A stretch of DNA of 64,000 nucleotides from Boothiomyces macroporosus (taxonomy: Eukaryota > Chytridiomycota > Chytridiomycetes > Rhizophydiales > Terramycetaceae). Of the stretch, positions 46,946 to 56,176 are shown one piece after another. A program made the position numbers and the translations under genes. How positions within the stretch are numbered: position 1 is the first letter of the stretch; every line of letters begins with the position of its first letter. The DNA is taken from positions 62,001 to 126,000 of the forward strand of contig JADGKB010000009.1 in NCBI GenBank assembly GCA_027604185.1. The letters run 5' to 3'. The notes under the pieces were generated by a model. That model did not search any database, was not told where the DNA came from, and saw nothing but the letters and a program-made list of their open reading frames with translations.

Positions 46946-48880
46946 TTATTCATTATTATTGGTCGTAATTGTTTCTTCTGGGGAAGGAGACATGGGTGGT
47001 ATAATGTCAATCAATTGGCTTGCGTCGATAGTTTCAAACGGCTCTAGTTCAATAGACCTATCATTCAATTCAGCACTTTGGGCTATTTCTGGTACTACCG
47101 CCATTCCATAATCATCTACTGTGCGGAGCAAAATATTTTGTGGCAGCTTAGTAAGTCGGATCGCGATTGGCACCTCATCATCACTGTCATTGACGCAAGT
47201 TTCATCAACATTGTCCACTGTTGAAGCTGATGGAATCACTAAATCTGCGTTGTTGTCTGGCTGTGAAGAAACAAGCGGTAATCTAGATATTCGAATTGAA
47301 AGCGGCTCTTCGTCTTCACTGTCATATACGCAGTTTCCCTCACCTTCATTCGATATAACACCAGGTGCAGTTTCGCCTGCTGCAGCAGCAGCTGAATCCT
47401 CCAATACTTGCTGATTACCTTCAGTTTCCATCATTTTACCAGCGGAATCCTCCTCCATATCTACATCATGATTATTCACTACCACGGCTTGGGTTTCAAC
47501 TGTAATGTTTAATGCTTCGGATAAAGGAGAATTTATCAGTGATGATGAACTATCGATAATTGGCTGTCTTGGAATATAATTTCCTAATGGTTCATCATCG
47601 TTTTCCTGAATGGACATTCTATCATCATTTTCTCGTGCGATAGCATTAACCTGTGAATTCCTTTCCGCTTCTGGAGGCGTATTATTTACATTATCAATTT
47701 CTGATGAATTAATTTCTCGCTCATTTTGAATAGGTAGCGAACTATGTGGTGCCGGGGATGTATTACTAAAGGTATTTCCAGTTTCGATATTTGCTGTTTG
47801 GCTGGTTTCATCATTTACAGCTGGAAGTAATTGAGGAATGTAACAGTTAGAAAATCGTTCAGCAAGTGGAATTTCATCATCAGAGTCATCAGGGGAAAAG
47901 GGTGATCTGAAATCAATTACCGGTGAAAGTGGGTTGGAATTGCTTCTGTTGGGAATGGTAATAGAAAGATTGTGCGATGGTCCAACAATAGTTCCTAGAG
48001 GAATCTCCTCCTCAATATCTTCTGGTTCTTGAACTGTAGGTAAGTCAGCATCGTAATCAGGTGGCAAATCTTCTGTTGAACCCTCCCAAGTAATCATCAA
48101 GCTGCGCAGTATTCGTCTCTGCTCGTTTTCCAAATCCAACAAATACGTTTTTAACTCTTGCGTCTGATCTTTTAATTGTCTTTTCATGGTATTAATTGAA
48201 CTGGTGAGGTATTTCAAGATAATCTTTTGTTTTTCGATTGTATGACATAACTGGTCCACCGTGTAAGTATTCTTTAGGTACCAAGACGGACAAGTTAAAT
48301 TAGGACCTACTGTAATTCCAGGAAGCAGATCATTTGAAAGAGCAGAATTCAGAAGCTTTGCAGCTCTATAATGTGAAAACAAGTATTCTATCAACTGAGG
48401 CTCAAATTTGATCCTTGTGGAACTGGAGGTTGAGTGTTCATGAACCTTCTTGACAAATGTGGAAATAATCAACTGCACCAGTGTGGATGCTTCCTCCTCT
48501 TTCGACAAATTCTTTTTCATAGTGGCAGTTTGTGCTCTCCAGTAATTGTACTTGTCAAACAGAACCTTTTCACTTTCAAAACTGTTGTCTGGAGATCGAA
48601 ATACTCTATGAAATAGCTGCGATAGTCGTCCGCGAATGTATTTTAACTTGGTAATATTTGATTTTTGCAGTTCAATCCTCCGCTTGACATCCTCTACCAT
48701 GGAGAGTATCTCTCCATCATTTCTACTCCTTAATTCCCGCTCTAGCATTTTTAATTTGTGGTGGAGCCGTTTTAATTCCCCTTCGCTTCCATGGAAATTG
48801 GACTCTTGCTCCTCTAGCCTAGAAAATTCAAATACCGCATCCCTTAAAGGCGGATAACTTGGAGGCTCTGGTAGAGCCAT
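46946..48880 (-). CDS. Coiled-coil protein with repeated acidic DDExPL motif (family member 1)
   Basis: Single exon, 644 residues, unrecognised. Residues 1-250 are helical or coiled coil (LKRLHHKLKMLERELRSRND; IRGRLSQLFHRVFRSPDNSF). The C-terminal half is disordered and acidic and repeats a short motif: EEEIPLGTI, SDDEIPLAERF, NDDEPLGNYI, SEDEEPLSIRI and SDDEVPIAIRL. A shorter paralogue lies at 53572-54786, sharing the LFxRVFR block, the ENEQRRILRSL/EIERRKILRGL helix and the LPPxYxxxLP segment. The repeats look like a binding motif read by a partner protein; the partner is unknown. Confidence 0.6.
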   Translation of the reverse strand: MALPEPPSYPPLRDAVFEFSRLEEQESNFHGSEGELKRLHHKLKMLERELRSRNDGEILSMVEDVKRRIELQKSNITKLKYIRGRLSQLFHRVFRSPDNSFESEKVLFDKYNYWRAQTATMKKNLSKEEEASTLVQLIISTFVKKVHEHSTSSSTRIKFEPQLIEYLFSHYRAAKLLNSALSNDLLPGITVGPNLTCPSWYLKNTYTVDQLCHTIEKQKIILKYLTSSINTMKRQLKDQTQELKTYLLDLENEQRRILRSLMITWEGSTEDLPPDYDADLPTVQEPEDIEEEIPLGTIVGPSHNLSITIPNRSNSNPLSPVIDFRSPFSPDDSDDEIPLAERFSNCYIPQLLPAVNDETSQTANIETGNTFSNTSPAPHSSLPIQNEREINSSEIDNVNNTPPEAERNSQVNAIARENDDRMSIQENDDEPLGNYIPRQPIIDSSSSLINSPLSEALNITVETQAVVVNNHDVDMEEDSAGKMMETEGNQQVLEDSAAAAAGETAPGVISNEGEGNCVYDSEDEEPLSIRISRLPLVSSQPDNNADLVIPSASTVDNVDETCVNDSDDEVPIAIRLTKLPQNILLRTVDDYGMAVVPEIAQSAELNDRSIELEPFETIDASQLIDIIPPMSPSPEETITTNNNE

Positions 48881-49220
48881 TACTATTTTTCAGAAAGTAC
48901 AGGTGAAACTTGTAAAGGTTGAGGCTTGGATCTAATCTTAAAAAGACCATACACCATTCGGCACCAACACAAAAGAAAAAGAAACTTTTGCCGCTATGGA
49001 TTCATTCGATTGTACTAGATCAATCTACGATCGTCTTCCTTTCAACTCGGCCAAACTTAAATATACGAGACCCGCAGTAGAATGAAAGCCTCCGCTTTAT
49101 CGCCTACGCCCCAGGTGCATACTCATCATTTCACTATCAGAAATATTCATGCTTTTGGAATTTGACATTCACGATTATCCAAAAAAATTTTTTGAATTCA
49201 ATTTTTTTTCTTGCACCAAA
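48881..49220. other. Intergenic region between divergent genes
   Basis: A 340-bp stretch between the coiled-coil gene (-) and mL44 (+), long for this window and presumably holding both promoters. I see no confident gene. A 29-codon plus-strand ORF at 48996-49085 (MDSFDCTRSIYDRLPFNSAK...) has plausible composition but no homologue I recognise. Long A/T tracts lie just before the mL44 ATG. Confidence 0.5.
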
Positions 49221-50163
49221 ATGATCTCCATTGGTAGAATAATCAAGAGGAATTCAGTCTTTAATCAGCTTAAATTCATATCTGGAGTCGCTAATGCAAA
49301 TACTACCACAAACGCACCTGAATTGGAAGTTTCTTCTACGCCTGCCAATTTGGCTGCCTTCAGTGCAAGAACTGGAATCAAATTTGACAATCAAAATATT
49401 TTATTAGAAGCGCTTACACATATATCATACAAGGAGAAGCCGGAAAAGTCACCAAAATATCAATTGATTGGAAGTAAAATTTTGCAAATGTACGTTACTG
49501 AATACGTCCTGCACAAATATCCTGCGCTTCCAGCACCAGTGTGTGCCAGTATCGTAGAAGCGTTTGTTGGTAATGCATCATTAGCCAATGTGGGAAAAGT
49601 ATTTGGTGTCCAGTTTGTTATGAGGTGGAAGGTTTCTATTCTTTTATTCTAGGAATCCGAACAAGAGAGTAAAGTCAAGTTAGGAACTCCGCTTGTGCGA
49701 AGCTGGATTGTCGAATCTCTTGTTGGAGCTATTTATGAACATCAAGGTCCATTGGCGGCAAAACAACTTATACAGACTCACATTTTAACCAGAAGTGTTG
49801 ACACTGAACTACACGTTGATGCCTACGTTAAAGTATCAAAGCCCCGAGTTTTATTAACCGAATTAATTAGAAAACTAAACAAGCCAAAGCCAGTTGCCAG
49901 GTAAACATTCCTTAATGAGATTACTCAAAGAAACCGGTAGATTCTCTTCTACTCCTACATTTGTCGTTGGAATGTATTCTGGAATGGAAAAGATTGGAGA
50001 GGGATATGGCAGTTCATTGCAAATGGCTGAAACCAGAGTAAGACTATCTGATGATTAGGCTATCAAGAATGCATTATTAACACATTATCTGCATGAACTT
50101 AAAGATGTTTCAGTTCCATCTGATACTGAATCTGAAGAATCTATAAGTTTTTTTAAGCAATAA
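49221..50163 (+). CDS. MRPL44: Mitochondrial large-ribosomal protein mL44 (RNase III-like fold)
   Basis: Mitoribosome protein with a degenerate RNase III domain and a dsRNA-binding domain (yeast Mrpl3). Four exons with introns of 21, 19 and 21 nt, 293 residues. The N-terminus (MISIGRIIKRNSVFNQLKFI) is a mitochondrial presequence. RNase III-like helices follow (FDNQNILLEALTHISY; SWIVESLVGAIYEHQGPLAA) without the acidic catalytic set. The C-terminal exon pair gives a dsRBD (GRFSSTPTFVVGMYSGMEKI...GSSLQMAETRAIKNALLTHY). ATG 49221 is preferred because the longer frame lacks a better ATG context. Confidence 0.85.
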
Positions 50164-50265
50164 ATATTATTGTAAACTCTATTGATGCTTGGCTATCTCA
50201 AAAGAGTAGCCTCCAATTCTAACTCAGTTGGTTTCTAGTTAGACATAATGTCCTGATGCACTTTT

Positions 50266-51624
50266 TTATTTGAGATAATGCTTGACCACCCATCTTGTCA
50301 GAACAAGAGCGCTTAAACCAGCAATAGCATATTTGACATAATTTAAATTGGTTTCCTTCTTTATACGTTTCCTGATTACTTTCTTTGGTGTAGATGTCTG
50401 CTTCTTTCCTAAATCTTCCAAATCTCCAACATCACATTTCTTTGACTCAATGACCAGTTGACCACACGCAGATGCGATATCGTTACCCAACTTTTGCCGC
50501 CATAGGGTACGAAGACCATATTCGTTTCGTGTGATTTCTACAAATTCCCTAACTGTTTCTGCAAGTGGAGTCTTGTAATCGTACGGCACATCTGTTGGGT
50601 TGTAAGGAATGATATTTAACAAGACATCTCTTCCCTTCAATAGTGCGCCTAATTCATGAGCAACCTCCTTTGAGTCATTGACATCTTTGATAATGACATA
50701 TTCCACCAAAACGTGTCTACGTCTATTGTGTGACTTTACATTCTTGTTTTGCTGAGCAATGAATTTATCTGCGGCATCAACAATCCTATCGATATGCCAA
50801 GCTTTAGAAGTGGGAACAATTTGAGTTCTCAAAGTTTGGTTAGGAGCGTGCAGGGAGAGTGCCAAGCCAATCTCTGGTAAATCATTAGCCAATGAAAGCA
50901 TTCTCGGAACTACACCTACTGTGGAAATGGAAACTCTTGAAGGAGATAATCCAAATTTCCCTGTATCAATCATTCCTCTAACGGCCTGTAATACTTGATC
51001 ATAGTTATCCAAAGGCTCTCCCATACCCATGAACACCACATTTCTAATTTTTTCATACTTGTTTGCATGGTCTGGATTAAATAAAAATTACAAAGCTGCT
51101 CAAGTATCTCACCAGCTGTCAAATTGGCCAGCAAGTTCATTGTTCCTGTAGCACAAAAAGTGCATCCCATAGCACACCCAACTTTTTGTTAGTTGAAACA
51201 TACCTTGAGACGATACACACACAGTAGCTCTCTTGTTGCTCTTGAAATGAAATTCACCGTTTTCATCCACTTTCTTTACCTTTTCGTCCTCTGGGAAATT
51301 CATCAAGTCTTTTTCACCATATCGCATTATTACCGATTCTATCCTTTGTCCATCTTGTAATTCAATCAAAAGCTTTGTGGTCGATCCATCTTTGGCATCG
51401 GTACTTGATATCACTTTCGAAGTGGTCAAAACAAACTCTCTTTGGATCAATTCCAGCGCTTTCTTTGGCAAAGTTGAAATGGTGGAAAAATCAGTGACTC
51501 CATGTTGAATTATATTTCGCAGTAAAGTCGCGGCATGTTTTTCCGATATCCCTTCTGCTTTGAAGGCCTCTTTAAGCTGCACTTCGTCCAACAAGGACTT
51601 TGGTGAGAGTTTCCTTTGTTTCAT
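50266..51624 (-). CDS. RlmN-like radical-SAM rRNA/tRNA methyltransferase with C-terminal membrane helix
   Basis: Related to bacterial RlmN, which methylates C2 of adenosine in 23S rRNA and tRNA. Three exons (22 and 20 nt introns), 438 residues. The Fe-S motif CxxxCxxC is CAMGCTFC inside [20 protein letters not shown], followed by [55 protein letters not shown] and a catalytic-Cys context near IASACGQL. Unusually, the C-terminus adds a basic linker ([11 protein letters not shown]) and a hydrophobic helix ([16 protein letters not shown]), suggesting membrane tethering. Family call is firm; substrate and location are inferred. Confidence 0.88.
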
Positions 51625-51683
51625 TTTCGCAAAACAAAAAACAAAAAAAATGTAAACAAATAGAAGTTTACGAAATCATTGGA

Positions 51684-52028
51684 ATGCAACTTTTTTGCTT
51701 TATTGCCTTGATCGGTATCGCATTGGCGGATGGAAATAGCACCTCGGTCGCGCATGGTCCAGATGGTCCACCAATTACAACTGTTCAAACTACATCAACG
51801 AATAACCCTCCACCACCTAATCCTGTGGCCACCTCAAATGCCCCTAGCCCAGCAATTACTAGTCAAGCACCACAGCAGAATACAGTGGGTGGTTCACCGC
51901 AAAGTTCACAGGTATCTGTAGGTCCTAGTGGGCAAACTGCTTTCGTTTACACTCCAAATCATAATGCTGCACGAATGCCACAAATATTTGAAGCCATCGC
52001 CGCCATTATTCTACAACTTTTTGTTTAA
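51684..52028 (+). CDS. Small secreted, probably GPI-anchored Ser/Thr/Pro/Gln-rich protein
   Basis: Single exon, 114 residues. ATG 51684 starts a signal peptide (MQLFCFIALIGIALADG). The mature part is low complexity, with Pro, Thr, Ser, Asn and Gln (PPITTVQTTSTNNPPPPNPV), likely O-glycosylated. The C-terminus ends in a hydrophobic segment (IFEAIAAIILQLFV) after small residues, typical of a GPI-attachment signal. Probably a cell-surface or wall protein. No enzyme domain. Confidence 0.7.
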   Translation: MQLFCFIALIGIALADGNSTSVAHGPDGPPITTVQTTSTNNPPPPNPVATSNAPSPAITSQAPQQNTVGGSPQSSQVSVGPSGQTAFVYTPNHNAARMPQIFEAIAAIILQLFV

Positions 52029-52174
52029 ATTTATAAACTATTTTGAATTCTTAATCAATTTCTGTGTAATACCTATGAATAATCTTCAAAGGTGTATTTG
52101 CGTTTTCAGAGCAAATTGCAGGGTTTGATTTGGTGAATATATCAACAATCGACGCGACAAATATTCCTATCACA

Positions 52175-53541
52175 ATGGACACTGAGGATGCATTTGCCCG
52201 AAGAAAGTCGTTAGTAGATACGCTCAATGTGCCAAAGGGCCGCTTAAGAAAGCGCTCTGCAACCATGTACCAAAAAAGGCCAGAAAATCCTGCAACTGGA
52301 TCTATCACCAACCTAGACAGCGCGGGTGTAAAAGTAGTAGATACAAAGTCATTCACAGTACTAGAGAAATTACAGACAGGTACATATTACAAAGTAAAGT
52401 TTAACTAACTTTTGAAATACTTGGTTCAGTGGAGAGGAAATAGGAATTCAGTGTATCTAATGAAAAAGATTCTCGCCCAAACGTGTGTTCAGAAAGAAGC
52501 TGCAGGAGACGAATGCGGGGAAAGATTTATACTTCAATCCATAGATTCACCTTTCACAGCAAACCTAAAGTTTTGCTTTCAGGATACACACCATATATAC
52601 CAAATTACCGAATATTCTCGAATAAATCTTCGGTCGGTATTGCAGAATGGAATAAAGGAGGCTAATTTACAGCGTTATGCTGCTCAGATCAGCCAAGGCA
52701 TTGCTTACTTACACAACAACTTTATTATTCATCGCGATATCAACCCGGATATCCTGTTGATTGATGCTAATGGCAGCGTATTAATTTCAAACTTTGCTCA
52801 CACAATGTCTACAAAATACCCAATATTATTACCTGATTCGGAGAATAATAGTTACAAGAGTACTTTGTTTTAACATAGGTCCGGAAGTCCTTGCTGGTAA
52901 GATGTATCAGTATAGTGCAGATTGGTGGTCAATGGGTGTAACATTATTTGAAAGCATGTATGGCTCGGTATTTTCTTGCTAACAAGCTTCCATTTGAAAT
53001 CAAGCAAGGAAACACGTTTGAATTGAGTTTCCCTAAAACAAACGGTATTACCTTGGCTGCAATTACAGAGTCTGCAAACAGACAAAGCTTTATAAAAGGG
53101 CTATTGGAAGTTGATCCAAACAAAAGGATGGGAAGCTCTTTTGGGGGACTGGGCTTTGAAAAGGATGTCAAGCAGCATCCTTGGCTATCTTTGATTGAAT
53201 GGGATGGGTTGAAATCAGCGCGTACAAAGCTGGAAGGTAATTATCAATCTAGCCTTCCTTTGCAGAGTTCCAATGAATTCTTGAACAAGCTTCTTACCAA
53301 AGTGAAAACCAATATCAATAATGTCGCAGATTCGTTTTCAAAGATGGAACTCCCTCAAGATATCAACATGGAGCAAGTCAAGCTGCTAACGAGCTACATG
53401 AAAGATTACAATTTCGAGAGCCAAGAAAATGAAAAGCTGGATCCAGTCCCAGGTAATCGTTTAATTCACCCAAAGATTTTGAATGAATTTAAAATAAAAG
53501 CTGTTTCATCTTGTGCACAGCCTCATTTTCCAATCTTTTGA
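52175..53541 (+). CDS. AGC-type pseudokinase related to the YANK-like kinases
   Basis: Four exons with introns of 21 (52394-52414, ending TG), 19 and 19 nt, 435 residues. The fold is clear (IAYLHNNFIIHRDINPDILL, SPEVLAGKMYQYSADWWSMG, QHPWLSLIEWDG), but key residues are changed. The catalytic-loop Lys is Asn (HRDINPD), the next Asn is Asp, and the DFG Asp is Asn (ISNFAH). The Gly-rich loop is LQTGTYYKK. It should not be able to catalyse phosphotransfer normally. Intron positions at S/A^PE and before LPF match the two kinases at 58-62 kb. A GT-AG alternative for the first intron (36 nt) would delete YLVQ. Confidence 0.75.
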
Positions 53542-53571
53542 GGGCCGGAAGATTACAAAGTTTGATTCACC

Positions 53572-54786
53572 ATGAAAGAAGAACAATTCCGAAAGAGGCC
53601 AGCTCTGCGTGTACAAACAGATATAATTGATCAAGAAGATATCTGTCTTGGTCTTCAGTTCACTTTGAAAGATGCGATTCGAGAGTATATCCAGCTAGAG
53701 GAGATTGAAAACAAACTATCCGCTATACAAGAAGAGGCGGACAGGTGGGAAAAGGAAATTCAGCTTTTGGAAGCGGAAATTAAAGGCATTGAAAACAAGT
53801 TGGCTTATTTGAATGACAAGAGGTAACCGCTCTTAACGCAGGTTGACGGACATTAACTTTTTACATGTTGTAGCTGCTTACTAACGATAGCTTTTACTAA
53901 ATAGAGCCAAGCGGGATGCAATTGAATCCAGTATCACGAGTAACCTTGAAGCTGAGATAGGTGCGAGAAAAGACCTGTGGAACCGAAAAAGATCATTAAA
54001 ATCAGCGAGGCGAAGTGTAAATTGCATCTAATATAGTTGAAAGCATTGGAACGCAACCCGCAAATGCTCTGTCATGTCAAGCAGCGTATAAATCTCTTGT
54101 TTGATCGGGTGTTTAGAATCAAAAACTCTCCCTTTCCTGTTGAAACCACTCTTCACAATGACTGCGAAAAGCTAAAGGAAAGCTTGTTGCTAATGGATGG
54201 CGAACTATTCAAATTCGAATCTTCCTTGAGTTTGATAATGGAGTTGGTGCGTGCATTTTCTTACAAATTCAATGAAATACAACGAAAACAGACTGATCCA
54301 GACGAAAAATTTACTCTAGGGAATCACTTCGTCAATTTTATGATCAATACATATACCAAAGCCCGAGAAATTCAACCAAAGATACCCAAAGTCAAGTGCA
54401 TTCTTAATTGCAAAACCCTTGGCCACAGCAAAACACTTGTAGGAAAGATACCCCAACTTAAAGAATATACCAAAGAGGAGCTGCAAAATATGATGACCGA
54501 GTTGCAAAACCTATTAACTAATTTGTCACTGTTAGTAAAACATAAACGCGGTTCACACCAACAGATTAAAGAAATACATGACCGCAAGAGCCAAGAATTG
54601 GAGATTGAGCGTAGAAAGATTTTGCGAGGTTTAGCGCTTGGAATCGACAGACAGCGTGCCTTAAGAACGAGCATCGACACCACTGCTTCCAGTTTAGATT
54701 TACCCCCAGCCTACTCTCAGCTACCTTCTCCAACTCCATCTTATGATGATGATACACCACTCTGTCAACTTTTCTTTAATAAATGA
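53572..54786 (+). CDS. Coiled-coil protein, family member 2 (acidic DDxxPL tail)
   Basis: A shorter paralogue of 46946-48880. Exons are joined by introns 53823-53841 (19 nt), 53867-53890 (24 nt) and one of 20 nt ending at 54036, giving 383 residues. The middle exon between the first two introns is only 25 nt. N-terminal coiled coil (IENKLSAIQEEADRWEKEIQ), then VKQRINLLFDRVFRIKNSPF, a helix ELEIERRKILRGLALG and the ending LDLPPAYSQLPSPTPSYDDD-TPL. Only one acidic motif remains, versus five in member 1. It starts 30 bp after the pseudokinase stop. Function unknown. Confidence 0.6.
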
Positions 54787-54852
54787 TTTTCTTCACTCAG
54801 CATTAAATTTGCTAGAACAGACGCGAAATTTTTCCCCTGAACTTGATCAGCA

Positions 54853-55464
54853 ATGGCTAAAGGAACAACCGGCGAACTCACTCCTGGATCTTTACAGAAG
54901 CTTACAGTAGCAAAACTAAAAGAAGAGCTTACCAACAGAGGCTTGGAAATTACTGGAACCAAGCCAATTTTGATTGCTAGATTAAAGGAAGCTTTGCAAG
55001 CTAGTGAAGACAAACCAGCGTCACCAAAGAAAGAAGCTCCAGGCTCTCCAAAGAAAGAAGCTCCAGGCTCTCCAAAGAAGGACGCTCCTTCTTCCCCAAA
55101 GAAAGACGCTCCAGGCTCTCCAAAGAAAGACGCTCCAGGCTCCCCAAAGAAAGAACCAGCTTCTCCAAAGAAGGATGCACCACCGTCTCCAAAGAAGGAA
55201 GCTCCTGCCTCTCCAAAGAAGGACGTGCCTTTATCCCCAAAGAAAGAAACACCTTCTTCCCCAAAGAAAGAAGCTCCTGCATCTCCAAAGAAAGAAGTCA
55301 AATCGCCATTACCATCGCCTACCAAGGAAGCACCACCTAGTCCAAAGAAAGACGGACACAAGAGCCCTGTCAGACCAGCTTCTCCAGTAAAAGAACATGG
55401 CGAAAAGAGAGCTGCTGAAGCACCAACATCCCCATCGAAGAAGCTAAAGACTGACCACGAATAG
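54853..55464 (+). CDS. SAP-domain protein with SPKK tandem repeats
   Basis: Single exon, 203 residues. N-terminal SAP domain (LTVAKLKEELTNRGLEITGT) closely resembles the Acinus SAP at 43 kb. Residues 53-150 are a tandem array of about thirteen SPKK units (consensus SPKKEAPG, 24 bp each). SPKK is known from sperm H1 histones as an AT-minor-groove binder. The tail has SPVR, SPVK, SPSK and a KKLKTD nuclear-localisation-like motif. Likely a nuclear AT-DNA-binding chromatin protein; CDK phosphorylation of the SPxK sites is plausible. Shadow frames run across the repeat but lack starts or sense. Confidence 0.75.
   Translation: MAKGTTGELTPGSLQKLTVAKLKEELTNRGLEITGTKPILIARLKEALQASEDKPASPKKEAPGSPKKEAPGSPKKDAPSSPKKDAPGSPKKDAPGSPKKEPASPKKDAPPSPKKEAPASPKKDVPLSPKKETPSSPKKEAPASPKKEVKSPLPSPTKEAPPSPKKDGHKSPVRPASPVKEHGEKRAAEAPTSPSKKLKTDHE
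55000..55310 (+). repeat. Tandem 24-bp coding repeat (SPKK units)
   Basis: About thirteen imperfect copies of a unit built around TCTCCAAAGAAAGAAGCTCC within the SAP/SPKK gene. Variation is mainly synonymous or Glu/Asp, Ala/Gly at the flanks, so the encoded SPKK is under constraint. Copy number is expected to vary between strains. Confidence 0.85.
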
Positions 55465-55514
55465 GCATTCGATCTAATAAATATCCGTTAATGAATATGA
55501 GGTCAAAAAGTAAT

Positions 55515-55883
55515 TTATTTCTTTTTCAAGTTTTTGATTTTTTCTTGTTCTTGCTTGTGGAAATACTGTTCTTCAATAGCAGCTTCCTTTCTGCCAAAAG
55601 CACCAGAGCCAGTTCTAGCACCACCAAGCGAAGCAGGGGTAACTGTATCCTTCTTTTCTTCAGACGCTTGTTCAGCGGCTTTCTTTAAATCTTGCGCTTG
55701 CTCCTTCTTTTCTTGCTCAACTACCTTCTTGTACTTTTTTAAAACTTCGACTTCATGGTCATGAATGAATTTTTCTTCAGAGGCAGATCCCTTTTTGTTG
55801 AATGCGCTGCTACCGTCGCCGATAGTTCCGTATGGTCTGATGTTGCGTGGGACGATGGCTCTCTTTAGTGCTGTGCGAATCAT
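55515..55883 (-). CDS. Mitochondrial ATPase inhibitor IF1-like protein with two IF1 domains
   Basis: IF1 inhibits ATP hydrolysis by F1 when the proton gradient collapses. The 122-residue protein has a basic presequence (MIRTALKRAIVPRNIRPYG) and then two inhibitory motifs in tandem: GDGSSAFNKKGSASEEKFIH...HDHEVEVLKKYKK and GARTGSGAFGRKEAAIEEQY...FHKQEQEKIKNLKKK. Each resembles the IF1 minimal inhibitory segment (G..GAF.KRE.A.E..Y). IF1 normally has one such segment followed by a dimerising coiled coil. Here the second copy replaces the coiled coil. Confidence 0.75.
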   Translation of the reverse strand: MIRTALKRAIVPRNIRPYGTIGDGSSAFNKKGSASEEKFIHDHEVEVLKKYKKVVEQEKKEQAQDLKKAAEQASEEKKDTVTPASLGGARTGSGAFGRKEAAIEEQYFHKQEQEKIKNLKKK

Positions 55884-55984
55884 TTGCCGATGAAGGATTA
55901 GATTTCAGTTTTATATTTTTGCTCATGTGGCGTGACTCAGAATTACTCATCTTTTGTAAAATCGGCAAGTTAATCCCTCGGACT

Positions 55985-56093
55985 GTTATTCAAATTGAAT
56001 CCAATAACCATTCCAGCTCGTGTTATTCAAATTGAATTCAAAACCATTCAGCACGTGTTATTCAAATTGAATCCAATAACTATTCCAGCACGT
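55985..56093. repeat. Three tandem ~36-bp units with palindrome and E-box
   Basis: Units at 55985-56021, 56022-56056 and 56057-56093 (37, 35 and 37 bp). Each starts GTTATTCAAATTGAAT, a near-perfect palindrome (ATTCAA-A-TTGAAT), and ends CCAGCTCGT or CAGCACGT before the next unit. The second and third junctions form CACGTG, a perfect E-box. It lies in the gap between the IF1-like gene (starts 55883) and the RPA2 3' end (56177), one of few non-coding places. Could be an upstream regulatory array for the IF1-like gene. Confidence 0.8.
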
Positions 56094-56176
56094 GATAACT
56101 CTTCAGGATATTTCAAAAAAGAACCAGCATAAGAGATCAATATGCACGAGTATATAACAGCAACCGTTTATTTAAA

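Noticed and set aside
53823..53904. An 82-nt intron, four times the usual length
   Set aside because: Two standard introns flanking a 25-nt exon give an equally open frame and fit the size rule.
54765..55390. Long shadow ORFs on both strands across the SPKK repeat (Phe/Gly-rich or Gln/Leu-rich)
   Set aside because: They are by-products of the 24-bp coding repeat; only the plus-strand SAP frame has a domain and a sensible start.
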